Below, piece by piece: positions 10,126 to 19,979 of a stretch of DNA of 64,000 nt. The notes under the pieces were generated by a model, which saw only the letters and a program-made list of their open reading frames with translations, was not told the DNA's origin and did no database searches. Each line of letters opens with the position of its first letter. Position 1 is the first letter of the stretch. The stretch comes from Gammaproteobacteria bacterium RIFOXYD12_FULL_61_37 (lineage in GTDB: Bacteria; Pseudomonadota; Gammaproteobacteria; Chromatiales; Chromatiaceae): NCBI GenBank assembly GCA_001801995.1, contig MGZB01000016.1, positions 1-64,000 of the forward strand. The letters run 5' to 3'. Position numbers and translations under genes: made by a program.

Positions 10126-10581
10126 TCAATGACGGCCGGAATGGCCGAATCCACCCTCTCCCCGCTGGGAGCTGTCGAATTCCTCGACGATGTCAAAGAT
10201 GGCCTGGATAACAGGAATGAAAACAAGCTGCGCGATACGCTCCCCGACCTCGATACGAAAAGGTGTCTGGCCCCGATTCCAACAGGAGACCAAGATCTGG
10301 CCCTGATAGTCGGAATCGATCAGGCCCACCAGGTTCCCGAGCACGACGCCATGTTTATGGCCGAGGCCCGAGCGGGGCAGGACCACCGCCGCCATGCCCT
10401 TGTCCTCCATGTGCAGGGCGATGCCGGAGGGGATCAATGCCGTCTGGCCCGGCATCAGTTCCAGCGGCTGATCCAGCATGGCGCGCAGATCCATGCCGGC
10501 CGAACCAGGAGTGGCGTAGTGCGGCAGCGGAAACTCCTTACCCAGGCGCTGGTCTAGGATCTTCAACTGGACGGGTTGCAT
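10126..10581 (-). CDS. dut: dUTP diphosphatase (dUTPase)
   Basis: Hydrolyses dUTP to dUMP and pyrophosphate, keeping uracil out of DNA and feeding thymidylate synthesis. The 151-residue protein has the trimeric dUTPase motifs in order: [10 protein letters not shown] (motif 1), [15 protein letters not shown] (motif 2), GLIDSDYQG (motif 3), GERIAQLVF (motif 4) and a glycine-rich tail [10 protein letters not shown] (motif 5). The frame is open to 10671, but homology starts at MQPVQLK, giving a start at 10581 that overlaps the end of coaBC by 19 bp. This overlap suggests translational coupling. Confidence 0.95.
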   Translation of the reverse strand: MQPVQLKILDQRLGKEFPLPHYATPGSAGMDLRAMLDQPLELMPGQTALIPSGIALHMEDKGMAAVVLPRSGLGHKHGVVLGNLVGLIDSDYQGQILVSCWNRGQTPFRIEVGERIAQLVFIPVIQAIFDIVEEFDSSQRGEGGFGHSGRH

Positions 10582-11774
10582 GCGAAAAAGCGCTCCTCGA
10601 TAAAAGAGACCAGGGCTGCGGCCAGCTCCCGTTTGGGCATCATGGGCAGCTCGGCCTGGCCATCGGCCCATAGCAGGGTCAAGGCATTATTATTGTCCTC
10701 GAACCCCCCCTGGGGACCACCGACCAGATTGGCGGCCAGCAGATCCACCCCTTTGCACCGGCGTTTCTCCTCGCCCAGCCGCCGGATGTCTTCGGTCTCG
10801 GCGGCGAAACCGACGCAGAAAGGCCGCGAACCGGGCGGCAGGGCCGCGACCTCGGTAAGTATGTCCGGGTTCCGCGTCAACGACAATGTCATGTTGGCAT
10901 CGGTTTTCTTGATCTTGCCCGAGGCGGCATGTTCCGGCCGATAGTCCGCCACGGCGGCGCAGGCGACGAAAAGACCGGGCGGGGCCTGACTGATCCGTGC
11001 CATCACCGCGTCCCGCATCTGCAATGCCGTCTCGACCCGTATCAGCTCCACCCCCGGCGGGGCGGGCAAGGCGACCGGGCCGCTGACCAGCGTGACCGAA
11101 GCCCCGGCAGATCGAAGCGCCTCGGCCAAAGCGTAGCCCATCTTGCCGGAACTGCGGTTGCTGATGAATCGGACCGGGTCCAGCGGCTCGCGAGTCGGGC
11201 CCGCCGTCACCAGCGCGGACTGTCCCTGGAGGGGACCGGTTTGGAACGTCTCGCGGAGCCGGTCGATGATCTCGTCCGGGTCGAGCATGCGTCCCTCCCC
11301 GGATTCGCCGCAGGCCAACTCACCCTGACCGGGACCCAGCAGGCGGATGCCGCGTGATTCAAGGACCTGGCGGTTGGACTGGGTTGCGGGATTGAGCCAC
11401 ATGGCCGTGTTCATGGCCGGGGCAAGTCTGATGGGAACCCGAGCGGCCAGACAGACCGCCGACAGGATGTCATCGGCCAGGCCATGGGCGATCCGGGCCA
11501 TGAAATGGGCGGTAGCCGGGGCGATTAGGATCTGGTCCGGCCAGCGGGCCAGACGGATATGCCCCATGGCGCTCTCCTGATCGGCGTCCAGCAGATTCGT
11601 AGCGACAGGATGGCCCGAGAGCGCCTGGAAGGTGAGCGGCCCCACGAAGCGCGCCGCAGCCGCCGTCATCATCACGCGCACCTCGAAGCCCTCCCTTTGC
11701 AGCAGGCGAACCAGTTCGGCCGATTTATATGCGGCAACCCCGCCGCATACGCCGAGCAGGATATTTTTTTTCAA
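10563..11774 (-). CDS. coaBC: Bifunctional phosphopantothenoylcysteine decarboxylase/synthetase
   Basis: Carries out two consecutive steps of coenzyme A synthesis: joining cysteine to 4'-phosphopantothenate (CoaB) and decarboxylating the product (CoaC). The N-terminal CoaC domain (about 1-180) is a flavoprotein with [11 protein letters not shown], the PAMN motif (APAMNTAMW) and the lid cysteine in [12 protein letters not shown]. The CoaB domain (about 185-400) has [17 protein letters not shown]. The start is a TTG at 11774; no ATG fits the homology. First gene of the leftward coaBC-dut-algC-argB-slmA series. Confidence 0.95.
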   Translation of the reverse strand: MKKNILLGVCGGVAAYKSAELVRLLQREGFEVRVMMTAAAARFVGPLTFQALSGHPVATNLLDADQESAMGHIRLARWPDQILIAPATAHFMARIAHGLADDILSAVCLAARVPIRLAPAMNTAMWLNPATQSNRQVLESRGIRLLGPGQGELACGESGEGRMLDPDEIIDRLRETFQTGPLQGQSALVTAGPTREPLDPVRFISNRSSGKMGYALAEALRSAGASVTLVSGPVALPAPPGVELIRVETALQMRDAVMARISQAPPGLFVACAAVADYRPEHAASGKIKKTDANMTLSLTRNPDILTEVAALPPGSRPFCVGFAAETEDIRRLGEEKRRCKGVDLLAANLVGGPQGGFEDNNNALTLLWADGQAELPMMPKRELAAALVSFIEERFFACNPSS

Positions 11775-11975
11775 ATCGATTCTCGTCCAGGGAAGAAAGA
11801 TTCCCTACAGAGTACAAGAAACCGCCCGGAGGGCGAAAGCGGATACTCACTCCGCCCCACTGAAAGGATGGGCTTGGCCGGAGAAAATGGTTGTTCTATC
11901 CTTCATCGGCAATTCAACCGCCCAGTCAGGGAGGATAGGCCGGTATAATCCCATTATTTCAACAGGTCGGATTAG

Positions 11976-12908
11976 ATGCAGCTCATCCGCGGTCTTCACA
12001 ATCTGCGCACCGGGCACCGGGAGTGCGTGGCGACGATCGGCAATTTTGACGGGGTCCATCGCGGCCATCAGGCCGTCTTTGACAGGCTGTTGTCAGAGGG
12101 ACTCGAAATGGGCGTACCGGCGACGGTAATTACCTTTGAGCCCCAGCCACTGGAATTTTTTGCCCCGGCCAGGGCTCCCGCCCGCCTGACCCGCTTCCGG
12201 GAAAAGGTACTGGCGATCCGGGATGCCGGCATCCAACGGCTTCTGTTGCTGGAATTCGGCCAGAAACTGGCGGCCATGAACGCCGAGGGCTTTGTCCGGC
12301 ACATCCTGGTCGATGGGCTGGGTGTCCGGCATCTCTACATAGGCGATGATTTCCGCTTCGGCAAGGGCCGCGAGGGGGATGTGGACCTGCTCCGTCGCGT
12401 CGGTGCCGAGGCGGGTTTCAGCGTGGACCATTTGCCGACGGTCGCCCTGGATGGGGCACGAATCAGCAGCACCCGCATCCGAGAGGCACTGGAGCAGGGT
12501 GATCTGGCAACGGCTGCGGCCTGCCTGGGCCGGAATTACCGCATCGGCGGCCGTGTCTCCCATGGGGACAAGCGGGGCCGCAACCTGGGTTTCCCGACTG
12601 CCAACATCAATCTGCATCGACTCATCAGCCCCTTGAGCGGGGTCTTTGCTGTCCGCGTCTTTGGCCTGGAGGGTGAAGTGCTGCCGGGAGTCGCCAATAT
12701 CGGCGTGCGCCCCACGGTGGCGGGCGACGGCCGCTATCTGCTGGAGGTCCATCTCTTCGACTTCGCCCGCGAGATCTATGGCCGCCACCTGGAGGTAGAG
12801 TTCGTACAGCGGATTCGTGAGGTGCGGCGCTTCGACTCCTTCGAGCAGTTACGGCGCCAGATCGACCATGACGCCTATGAGGCACGGCATATCCTCGGCC
12901 TGGCCTGA
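11976..12908 (+). CDS. ribF: Bifunctional riboflavin kinase/FAD synthetase
   Basis: Converts riboflavin to FMN and then FAD. The 310-residue protein has the adenylyltransferase domain first (VATIGNFDGVHRGHQ at about 19-33, with the HxGH-like nucleotide site) and the riboflavin kinase domain after residue 185 (GDKRGRNLGFPTANI). It leads ribF-ileS-lspA, a common gammaproteobacterial order. A TATAAT at 11944-11949 could be its -10 element, although I see no good -35. It is divergent from coaBC across 201 bp. Confidence 0.95.
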   Translation: MQLIRGLHNLRTGHRECVATIGNFDGVHRGHQAVFDRLLSEGLEMGVPATVITFEPQPLEFFAPARAPARLTRFREKVLAIRDAGIQRLLLLEFGQKLAAMNAEGFVRHILVDGLGVRHLYIGDDFRFGKGREGDVDLLRRVGAEAGFSVDHLPTVALDGARISSTRIREALEQGDLATAAACLGRNYRIGGRVSHGDKRGRNLGFPTANINLHRLISPLSGVFAVRVFGLEGEVLPGVANIGVRPTVAGDGRYLLEVHLFDFAREIYGRHLEVEFVQRIREVRRFDSFEQLRRQIDHDAYEARHILGLA

Positions 12909-12986
12909 GTCTGATTTGGCCGTACAATACGAAACTTTACGACCAAAGGCCCCGCACCGGGCCGCCACCCATTTGAAGGTAATTCC

Positions 12987-15815
12987 GTGAGCAACTACAA
13001 GGACACCCTGAACCTGCCGAACACCGGCTTTCCCATGAAGGCCAATCTGGCCCAGCGTGAGCCCGAAATGCTGGCGGCCTGGCAAGAGAAGGGTCTCTAT
13101 CGAATGATCCGGGAGACCTGCGCCGGGCGTCCCAAGTTCATCCTCCACGACGGCCCGCCCTACGCCAACGGTGAGATCCACATCGGCCACGCGGTCAACA
13201 AGGTGCTGAAGGACATCATCGTCAAGGGCCGGACCCTGGACGGCTTCGACGCCCCCTATGTGCCGGGCTGGGACTGCCACGGCCTGCCCATCGAGTTACA
13301 GGTGGAGAAGGAGGTGGGCAAGCCGGGCCGCAAGGTAACCCCCGCCCAGTTCCGCCAAGCCTGTCGCGACTACGCCACCAAGCAAGTGAAGCGCCAGCGA
13401 GATGACTTCATACGCCTTGGGGTGCTTGGCGACTGGGACCATCCCTATCTGACCATGGACTACGGGACCGAGGCCGGTATCGTCCGCGCCCTGGGCCGAA
13501 TCGTGGCCAATGGCCATGTGCAGAAGGGTTACAAGCCGGTCCACTGGTGTACCGACTGCGGTTCGGCCCTGGCCGAGGCAGAGGTGGAATACATGGATAA
13601 GGAGTCCTTCGCCATCGATGTCCGTTTCCGTGTTCTGGACGAGGAATCCCTCTTCGCCCACTGCCATAGCGTGCCCGATGGTCACGGTGAAGGCCCCGTC
13701 TCTGTGGTGATCTGGACCACGACCCCCTGGACCCTGCCCGCCAATCAGGCGGTTGCCCTCAATCCCGGGCTGGAATATGCCCTAGTGCAGACCGATGGAC
13801 CACTCGGCAAAGAGCGGCTGCTGGTGGCCGAGGGACTGCTGGCCGGCACCCTGGACCGCTGGGGCATGGCCTCCTACCGCGTCATCGCCTACGGCCAGGG
13901 CGCCGCCTTCGAGGGGCTTCGGCTCCAGCACCCCTTCTATGACCGCGAGGTGCCGGTGATCCTGGGTGAGCATGTCACCCTGGAGGCCGGGACCGGTGCC
14001 GTCCATACCGCGCCCGGTCACGGCCTGGACGACTACATCGTTGGCCAGCGTTACCATTTGGCGGTGGACAACCCGGTCGGCGGCGATGGCCGCTTCGTCG
14101 AGGGTACCCCCCTGTTCGAGGGAGAGCACGTCTTCACCGCAAACGAGAAGGTGATCGCGGTGCTCAAGGCGAAGGGAGCCTTGGTGGCCGAGGCGCGCCT
14201 GAAGCACAGCTACCCCCACTGCTGGCGCCACAAGACCCCGATCATCTTCCGTGCCACCCCCCAGTGGTTCATCGGCATGGAGCGCAAGGGCCTGCGCGAG
14301 GCTGCCCTGCGTGAGATCGGCCAAGTTCACTGGATGCCCGACTGGGGCCGTGCCCGCATCGAGGGGATGGTGGCCAACCGTCCCGACTGGTGCATCTCGC
14401 GCCAGCGCACCTGGGGGGTGCCCATCGCCCTCTTTGTCCACAAACAGACCAGCGCGCTGCACCCCGAGTCCCCCCGCCTCATCGAGGCGGTGGCCAAGCG
14501 GATCGAGACCGGCGGTATCCAGGCCTGGTTCGATCTCAAGCCTGAGGAGCTGCTGGGCGAGGAGGCCGATCAATACGAGAAGGTAAGCGACACCCTGGAT
14601 GTCTGGTTTGATTCCGGCGTGACCCACGCCTGCGTCCTGGAGCAGCGGGAGGGCCTGGCAAGCCCCGCCGATCTCTATCTGGAGGGCTCCGACCAGCATC
14701 GCGGCTGGTTCCAGTCCTCCCTCATCTCCTCGGTGGCCATGACCAACCGCGCGCCTTACAAGGAGGTCCTGACCCACGGCTTCACCGTCGATGCCGAGGG
14801 GCGCAAGATGTCCAAGTCCCTGGGTAATGTGGTGCGGCCCCAGGACGTGATGAAGACCCTGGGGGCCGACATCATCCGCCTCTGGGTGGCGGCAACCGAC
14901 TACCGTAGCGAGATGTCGGTCTCCGACGAGATCTTGAAGCGCATGTCCGATGCCTACCGGCGCATCCGCAATACCGGCCGTTATCTCCTGTCGAACCTGG
15001 CCGGTTTCGATCCAGCCACGGACCTGGTGGCACCCGGCGAGATGCTGGCCCTCGACCGCTGGGCGGTGGACCGGGCCTATCAGTTGCAGCAGGAGATCGT
15101 CCAGGCCTACCGCGACTACCAGTTCCACCTGATCTACCAGAAGGTCCACAACTTCTGCGTCACCGACCTGGGCGGCTTCTACCTGGACGTGACCAAGGAC
15201 CGCCAATACACCTGCCGGGCCGACAGCCGCGCCCGCCGCTCGGCTCAGACGGCCATGTACCACATCGCCGAGGCCTTCGTCCGTTGGCTGGCCCCGGTAC
15301 TGAGCTTCACCGCCGACGAGATGTGGGGCTATCTGCCCGGCGAGCGCCGCGAATCGGTCTTCCTGGAGACCTGGTACGAGGGGCTCTTTGCCCTGGCCGA
15401 GGGTGAAGCCATGGGGCGCGCCTTCTGGGACGGGGCGCTGTCCGTTCGCGCCGCAGCCTCCAAGCACCTGGAGAATGCTCGCAAGGAGGGCGGTATCGGC
15501 GGTTCCCTGGACGCCGAGCTGGATCTCTATTGCGACCCGGCAACGGGAGAGATGCTGTCCGCCCTGGGCGATGAGCTGCGCTTCGTCCTGATCAGCTCCC
15601 ATGCCCGGCTCCATCCCCTGGAGAAGGCGCCGACCGATGCCCTGGAAACCGAGCTGCCGGGCCTGCGGCTGACCGTCAAGGCATCGGGACACGTCAAGTG
15701 TGTGCGCTGCTGGCATCACCGGGAGGATGTGGGTATCAACGAGGCACACCCCGAGCTTTGCGGACGCTGCGTCGAGAACGTCGCCGGTAACGGCGAGTCG
15801 CGACGCTTCGCTTAA
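12987..15815 (+). CDS. ileS: Isoleucyl-tRNA synthetase
   Basis: Charges tRNA-Ile with isoleucine. The 942-residue product is full length for the bacterial enzyme. It has the HIGH motif in [11 protein letters not shown] near residue 65, the editing domain in the middle, KMSKSLGNV near residue 607 and a C-terminal zinc-finger pair (CVRCW and CGRC, about residues 905-930). It starts at GTG 12987 with an AAGG site upstream; homology to the family begins at this codon. Lies 78 bp after ribF and 14 bp before lspA, so very likely one transcript. Confidence 0.97.
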   Translation: MSNYKDTLNLPNTGFPMKANLAQREPEMLAAWQEKGLYRMIRETCAGRPKFILHDGPPYANGEIHIGHAVNKVLKDIIVKGRTLDGFDAPYVPGWDCHGLPIELQVEKEVGKPGRKVTPAQFRQACRDYATKQVKRQRDDFIRLGVLGDWDHPYLTMDYGTEAGIVRALGRIVANGHVQKGYKPVHWCTDCGSALAEAEVEYMDKESFAIDVRFRVLDEESLFAHCHSVPDGHGEGPVSVVIWTTTPWTLPANQAVALNPGLEYALVQTDGPLGKERLLVAEGLLAGTLDRWGMASYRVIAYGQGAAFEGLRLQHPFYDREVPVILGEHVTLEAGTGAVHTAPGHGLDDYIVGQRYHLAVDNPVGGDGRFVEGTPLFEGEHVFTANEKVIAVLKAKGALVAEARLKHSYPHCWRHKTPIIFRATPQWFIGMERKGLREAALREIGQVHWMPDWGRARIEGMVANRPDWCISRQRTWGVPIALFVHKQTSALHPESPRLIEAVAKRIETGGIQAWFDLKPEELLGEEADQYEKVSDTLDVWFDSGVTHACVLEQREGLASPADLYLEGSDQHRGWFQSSLISSVAMTNRAPYKEVLTHGFTVDAEGRKMSKSLGNVVRPQDVMKTLGADIIRLWVAATDYRSEMSVSDEILKRMSDAYRRIRNTGRYLLSNLAGFDPATDLVAPGEMLALDRWAVDRAYQLQQEIVQAYRDYQFHLIYQKVHNFCVTDLGGFYLDVTKDRQYTCRADSRARRSAQTAMYHIAEAFVRWLAPVLSFTADEMWGYLPGERRESVFLETWYEGLFALAEGEAMGRAFWDGALSVRAAASKHLENARKEGGIGGSLDAELDLYCDPATGEMLSALGDELRFVLISSHARLHPLEKAPTDALETELPGLRLTVKASGHVKCVRCWHHREDVGINEAHPELCGRCVENVAGNGESRRFA

Positions 15816-15829
15816 AGGACATCGATTCC

Positions 15830-16297
15830 ATGCGCGTATGGCTCTGGCTTTCCCTTCTGGTGGTTGCCCTGGACCAGGGGACCAAATACTGGGTCCAATC
15901 GGCGATGACCGAAGAGGAGTATCTGCCGCTGACCGGCTTTTTCAACCTGCTCCTGGTCTATAACGAAGGGGCTGCCTTCAGCTTTCTCAGCGGCGCGGGT
16001 GGCTGGCAGCGCTGGTTCTTCGTCGGCCTGGCACTGGTGATCTCCCTGGTGCTCTACAATTGGCTCGATAACCTGAAGCGGCATGAGCGTTCCGCCGCCG
16101 CCGCCCTGACGCTGATACTCGGCGGGGCCTGGGGGAATCTGATTGACCGGGCGCTGTATGGCCGCGTGACCGATTTCATCGATCTCTACTACGGCACATG
16201 GCACTGGCCCGCCTTCAATCTGGCGGACAGCGCCATTACCCTGGGGGTCGTCATACTGCTGATGGGCCTCATGAAGACCCCGGCACGGGGTTGTTGA
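15830..16297 (+). CDS. lspA: Lipoprotein signal peptidase (signal peptidase II)
   Basis: Inner-membrane aspartic protease that cleaves the signal peptide of diacylated prolipoproteins. The 155-residue protein has four predicted membrane helices. The two catalytic aspartates fall in GNLIDRALYGRVTDFID and FNLADSAITLG, near residues 116-130 and 134-138. It follows ileS by 14 bp. The fkpB and ispH genes that often come next are absent here. Confidence 0.95.
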   Translation: MRVWLWLSLLVVALDQGTKYWVQSAMTEEEYLPLTGFFNLLLVYNEGAAFSFLSGAGGWQRWFFVGLALVISLVLYNWLDNLKRHERSAAAALTLILGGAWGNLIDRALYGRVTDFIDLYYGTWHWPAFNLADSAITLGVVILLMGLMKTPARGC

Positions 16298-16324
16298 ACT
16301 TTCTCCTAACAACGGGGGTATCCG

Positions 16325-17239
16325 ATGCGTTGGCGTAGCGGAAGAAGAAGTGACAATGTGGAAGATCAGCGCTCCGAAGGCGGCGGGGTTGACGGCGGTG
16401 GCGGGGGGAGCCCCCTGCTGCCGATACTCCTGCGTCTTGGCGGACGCAGAGGTGGAATCTGGACCTTCGTCGTCATTGCCGCCCTCATGTATTTCACCGG
16501 CGGCGACCTGGGAGGGCTTTTAAACGGCCTGACCGGGGTGCAGGTCGGGCCGGCCCCCTCCTCCCGTCAAGGCACGGTACAGGAGACTGCGACAGAGAAG
16601 GAGCTGGTGGAATTCGTCAAGGTGGTGCTTGCCGATACGGAAGACACCTGGAACAGCCAGTTCCGAAACATGGGAAGGCAATACCAGGAACCCCGGCTGG
16701 TGCTGTTCAGGGGCGCCGTCCGTTCCGCCTGCGGCAAGGCGGAGGCCGCGATGGGACCTTTTTACTGCCCTGGTGATCAGAAGGTCTATATCGACTTGAG
16801 CTTCTACGAGGACCTCAAGAAAAGGCACAACTCCCCCGGCGACTTCGCCCAGGCCTACGTCATCGCCCATGAAATCGGCCACCATGTGCAGAATATGCTG
16901 GGGATCATGGGGAAGGTGGAGCAGACCATGGACCGGGTAAGCAAGGTGGAAGGCAACCGGCTCTCGGTACGCCAGGAGTTGCAGGCGGATTGCTTCGCCG
17001 GCGTATGGGCTCACCATGCCAACAAGGCGCGGAACATCCTGGAGCAGGGCGATATAGATGAAGCCATCAACGCCGCCAGCGCCATCGGCGACGACCGCTT
17101 GCAGAAGCAGTCAACGGGCTATGTGGCCCCTGATTCCTTCACCCACGGCACCTCCGCCCAGAGGGTAAAGTGGTTCAGAATCGGCATCGAGAACGGCAGC
17201 TTGAATAGCTGCAATACCTTTGACGCAAAGAATCTCTGA
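16325..17239 (+). CDS. ypfJ: YpfJ-family neutral zinc metallopeptidase
   Basis: A 304-residue membrane-anchored protein with the zinc protease motif HEIGHHVQ at about residues 182-189. One transmembrane helix (GIWTFVVIAALMYFTGG) lies near residue 42-58, after a charged, glycine-rich N-terminal tail typical of YpfJ. Further family blocks are QELQADCFAGVWAH and a C-terminal THGTSAQRVKWF. The substrate of this family is unknown to me. It follows lspA by 27 bp and is closed by a strong terminator. Confidence 0.88.
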   Translation: MRWRSGRRSDNVEDQRSEGGGVDGGGGGSPLLPILLRLGGRRGGIWTFVVIAALMYFTGGDLGGLLNGLTGVQVGPAPSSRQGTVQETATEKELVEFVKVVLADTEDTWNSQFRNMGRQYQEPRLVLFRGAVRSACGKAEAAMGPFYCPGDQKVYIDLSFYEDLKKRHNSPGDFAQAYVIAHEIGHHVQNMLGIMGKVEQTMDRVSKVEGNRLSVRQELQADCFAGVWAHHANKARNILEQGDIDEAINAASAIGDDRLQKQSTGYVAPDSFTHGTSAQRVKWFRIGIENGSLNSCNTFDAKNL

Positions 17240-17254
17240 TTCTTTTCCAATCCA

Positions 17255-17286
17255 CAAAAAAGGCCGCGCGATGCGGCCTTTTTCAA
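17255..17286. terminator. Rho-independent terminator, likely bidirectional
   Basis: AAAAAAGGCCGC, a short loop and GCGGCCTTTTTT form a 6-bp GC stem flanked by A-run and T-run, so it can stop transcription from both sides. It lies between the convergent ypfJ and rpoH genes. Confidence 0.85.
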
Positions 17287-17359
17287 TTACCCCAGACTTT
17301 TCATAATTTGCCCTGATGAACGCGCCGGTTTACGAAATATCCGGGCTCGGGCAGGCGTC

Positions 17360-18211
17360 CTACTCCATCCGCTGACGAATCTTTTCCATGGCATTCTTCT
17401 CGATCTGGCGGATGCGTTCGGCTGATACCCCATATTCGTCTGCCAGCTCGTGGAGTGTCCGCTTGTCGTCGGTCAACCAGCGGGCCTGGAGTATGGCGTG
17501 GCTGCGCGGGTCCAAGCACTCCAGGGCGGAATGGAGCCTTGAGAGCCGATACTCCTCGGAATCCTGGCGTTCCAGCATGGCCAGGGGTTCCATGCGAGTG
17601 TCGCGCAGGTAAGCGGAAGGAGTCGTACCCAGGGCATCTTCATCGTCGCTGTCCGGGGTGTCGTAGGCGATGTCCTGGCCGGAGAGGCGGCTCTCCATCT
17701 CCATGACCTCGGCCGGCTTGACCCCCAGTTCTTTGGCAACCTCCGCCACCTCTTCCTGGTCGAACCAGCCCAGTCGCTTCTTGGCGCTACGCAGGTTGAA
17801 GAAAAGCTTGCGCTGGGCCTTGGTGGTCGCGACCTTGACGATGCGCCAGTTGCGCAGGATGAATTCGTGTATCTCGGCCCGTATCCAGTGTACGGCGAAG
17901 GAGACCAGCCGGACCCCCTGGTCCGGGTCAAAACGGCGTACCGCCTTCATCAGGCCGACGGTTCCCTCTTGGATAAGATCGTTCAGCGCCAGGCCATAGC
18001 CGGAGTAACCGCGTGCTATACGCACCACGAAGCGCAGATGAGAAAGAACCAAGGCACGCGCGGCAACAAGGTCGCCTTGATCGCGAAGGCGCAGTGCGAA
18101 ATCGCGCTCCTCCTCGGGGGACAGCATGGGCAACTGATAGGAGGCGCTGATGTAGGCGTCGATACTGCCGGTGGGCACCATGGCGGTAGAGAAGGAAAGT
18201 TCCCTAGTCAT
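17360..18211 (-). CDS. rpoH: Heat-shock sigma factor RpoH (sigma-32)
   Basis: Directs RNA polymerase to heat-shock promoters (chaperones, proteases). The 283-residue protein has sigma region 2 ([18 protein letters not shown]), the diagnostic RpoH box QRKLFFNLR at about residues 133-141, and a region 4.2 helix-turn-helix ending [14 protein letters not shown]. It stands downstream of ftsYEX on the same strand, the conserved gammaproteobacterial arrangement. Unusually, a CIRCE-like operator (18288-18314) overlaps its likely promoter, implying HrcA repression. Confidence 0.95.
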   Translation of the reverse strand: MTRELSFSTAMVPTGSIDAYISASYQLPMLSPEEERDFALRLRDQGDLVAARALVLSHLRFVVRIARGYSGYGLALNDLIQEGTVGLMKAVRRFDPDQGVRLVSFAVHWIRAEIHEFILRNWRIVKVATTKAQRKLFFNLRSAKKRLGWFDQEEVAEVAKELGVKPAEVMEMESRLSGQDIAYDTPDSDDEDALGTTPSAYLRDTRMEPLAMLERQDSEEYRLSRLHSALECLDPRSHAILQARWLTDDKRTLHELADEYGVSAERIRQIEKNAMEKIRQRME

Positions 18212-18284
18212 GTCGCTCTATACCTCACTAAATTACTCTATTATTAATGCTACACCCTGGATCGGGTTTAGGCAACTGAGGACA

Positions 18285-18314
18285 ATTCTAGCACTCGCCC
18301 AAAGAGAGTGCTAA
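18285..18314 (-). promoter_or_regulatory. Candidate sigma70 promoter of rpoH
   Basis: On the minus strand TTAGCA (18314-18309), an 18-bp spacer and TAGAAT (18290-18285) make a plausible promoter. Transcription would start near 18278, leaving a 65-70 nt leader before the ATG. The -35 element is the outer half of the CIRCE inverted repeat, so a repressor bound there should block polymerase. Confidence 0.5.
18288..18314. promoter_or_regulatory. CIRCE operator (HrcA binding site)
   Basis: The sequence CTAGCACTC, nine bases, GAGTGCTAA matches the CIRCE consensus TTAGCACTC-N9-GAGTGCTAA at 17 of 18 arm positions with exact spacing. CIRCE is the target of the heat-shock repressor HrcA. It lies upstream of rpoH, between rpoH and ftsX. 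Confidence 0.9.
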
Positions 18315-18352
18315 TGCTTTGATTGGGAAAGATAAAAAAAGTTCGCCAAAGA

Positions 18353-19294
18353 TCAGGCCGGTTCGATGCGTTTGAGATGGCGGCCCACCGCGATGGCCGC
18401 GCCCAGCAATCCCAGGATCGGACTGCCGACGAGAAAGCCAAGCAGTGTGGTTGAATCCAGTGCGGAAAAGGTGAAGCCGCTGTTGTAGAGGATCGTCAGT
18501 TGCAATAGCGGCTCCTGGATCAGAAAGGCCGATAGCAGGACCAGCAGCAATGCGAAAAGGCCGCCGAGGAGGCCGAACCAGAAGCCGCTGTAGAGAAAGG
18601 GGCGGCGAATGAAGGCGTTGGTGGCCCCGATGAGCTTGGTGATCTCGATCTCCTCGTGCCGGTTCTGGATCTCCAGGCGGATGGTGTTCCCGATCACCAG
18701 GAGCACCGCCATGCTCAACAGCCCGGCCAGGATCAGTACCCCCCTCTGGGCGATCCGGGTGATGGCGGCAAAGCGCTTGACCCATTCCAGGTCGATCTGC
18801 GCATGATCGACCAGCGCTTCCTTTTTCAGTTGCTCGACCAATTTCTCCACGGAGACGGGATTGCCGCCCTGCTCCTTCGGCTGGATCAGGACGACCGCCG
18901 GCAGGGGATTTTCCTGAAGCAGGCCAAGCACGTCGTCGAAACCGCTGAAGCGCCGGAACTCCGCCAGGGACTCATCCGCCGTGACGAACTTCACCTTGCT
19001 CACCTCGGCCATCTCGCCAATGCGCTCGGCCAGGCGGCGCCCGCCGCTCTCGGGCGCCTCTTTCTTGAGAAAGAGCGAGATGCTGCTGGAACCATCCCAG
19101 TTGTCGCTCAGAAGCTGGAGGTTGGAGAGGATCAGGTGCAACCCGGCGGGCATCGCCAGGGCGATGCCGATGACGGCGGTGGTCATGAGGCTGCCGGCGG
19201 GATTGCGACTGAGGCGCCCAAGGCTGGCCAGTGCGGTTTGCAGATGGTGGGCCAGCAGGATTCGGAGCGGGGTGAAATGCTTGAAGAGGCTCAT
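18353..19294 (-). CDS. ftsX: Cell division protein FtsX
   Basis: Membrane half of the FtsEX complex, which couples ATP binding to activation of cell-wall amidases at the septum. The 313-residue protein has an N-terminal cytoplasmic segment, four membrane helices (near 35-57, about 185-205, 240-260, 285-305) and a large periplasmic loop between the first two. Family blocks include GATNAFIRRPFLYSG. The start overlaps the ftsE stop by 4 bp (ATGA), indicating coupled translation. Confidence 0.93.
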   Translation of the reverse strand: MSLFKHFTPLRILLAHHLQTALASLGRLSRNPAGSLMTTAVIGIALAMPAGLHLILSNLQLLSDNWDGSSSISLFLKKEAPESGGRRLAERIGEMAEVSKVKFVTADESLAEFRRFSGFDDVLGLLQENPLPAVVLIQPKEQGGNPVSVEKLVEQLKKEALVDHAQIDLEWVKRFAAITRIAQRGVLILAGLLSMAVLLVIGNTIRLEIQNRHEEIEITKLIGATNAFIRRPFLYSGFWFGLLGGLFALLLVLLSAFLIQEPLLQLTILYNSGFTFSALDSTTLLGFLVGSPILGLLGAAIAVGRHLKRIEPA

Positions 19295-19971
19295 CGGTTG
19301 AGCGCTCCCGGCGGCAGGTCATGGGTCAGAGCCCCCTGGTCCAGGACCAGGATGCGCTTGCCCATGCGCCGGATCAGGCTCACATCGTGGCTGGCGATCA
19401 ACAGGGTGACGCCCACCTGATTGAAGCGCTCGAACAGCTTCATGATCTCGGCCGAGAGCCGGGGATCGAGGTTGCCGGTGGGCTCGTCGGCCAGCAATAC
19501 CGGCGGGCGGGTGACCACGGCACGGGCGATGCCCACCCGCTGCTGCTCGCCGCCCGAGAGGGTGATGGGCATGGACCTTTCTTTCTTCAAAAGCCCCACC
19601 TGGTCCAGGGCAGCCCGCACCCGTCTTCCGATCTCCTCGCGTCCGACACCCGCGACGACCAGGGGAAGTGCGACGTTGTCGAAAACTGGCCGGTCATGCA
19701 ACAGGCGGTGGTCTTGAAAGATCATCCCAACCTTGCGCCGGTGGTAAGGGATCTCGGATGGGCGCATCTGGGCCAGGTTGCGGTTGTCCACGATGACCTG
19801 GCCACGGGTGCAGCGCTCCAGCAAGCCAGTCAGTTTCAGCAGGGTGCTCTTGCCGGCGCCGGAAGGGCCAGTGAGAAAGACCATCTCGCCCGGCTCGATA
19901 TGGAAGCTGACATCTTTCAGCCCCTCGTACCCGCTGGGATAGCGCTTGGTGACTTGCTCGTAGCGGATCAT
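19291..19971 (-). CDS. ftsE: Cell division ATP-binding protein FtsE
   Basis: ATPase of the FtsEX complex. The 226-residue ABC protein shows Walker [10 protein letters not shown] at about 36-44, the Q-loop region [10 protein letters not shown], the signature LSGGEQQR at about 138-145 and Walker [13 protein letters not shown] near 156-167. It follows ftsY by 8 bp and overlaps ftsX, in the order ftsY-ftsE-ftsX. Confidence 0.95.
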   Translation of the reverse strand: MIRYEQVTKRYPSGYEGLKDVSFHIEPGEMVFLTGPSGAGKSTLLKLTGLLERCTRGQVIVDNRNLAQMRPSEIPYHRRKVGMIFQDHRLLHDRPVFDNVALPLVVAGVGREEIGRRVRAALDQVGLLKKERSMPITLSGGEQQRVGIARAVVTRPPVLLADEPTGNLDPRLSAEIMKLFERFNQVGVTLLIASHDVSLIRRMGKRILVLDQGALTHDLPPGALNR

Positions 19972-19979
19972 TCCGGGAA

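Noticed and set aside
13782-15749. Long antisense frame (655 codons) opposite ileS
   Set aside because: It is a shadow of ileS in GC-rich DNA; composition is unnatural and no domain is seen. The same applies to the antisense frames opposite nrdD (45938-47593), ccoI (58985-60235) and cbbO (1446-2612).
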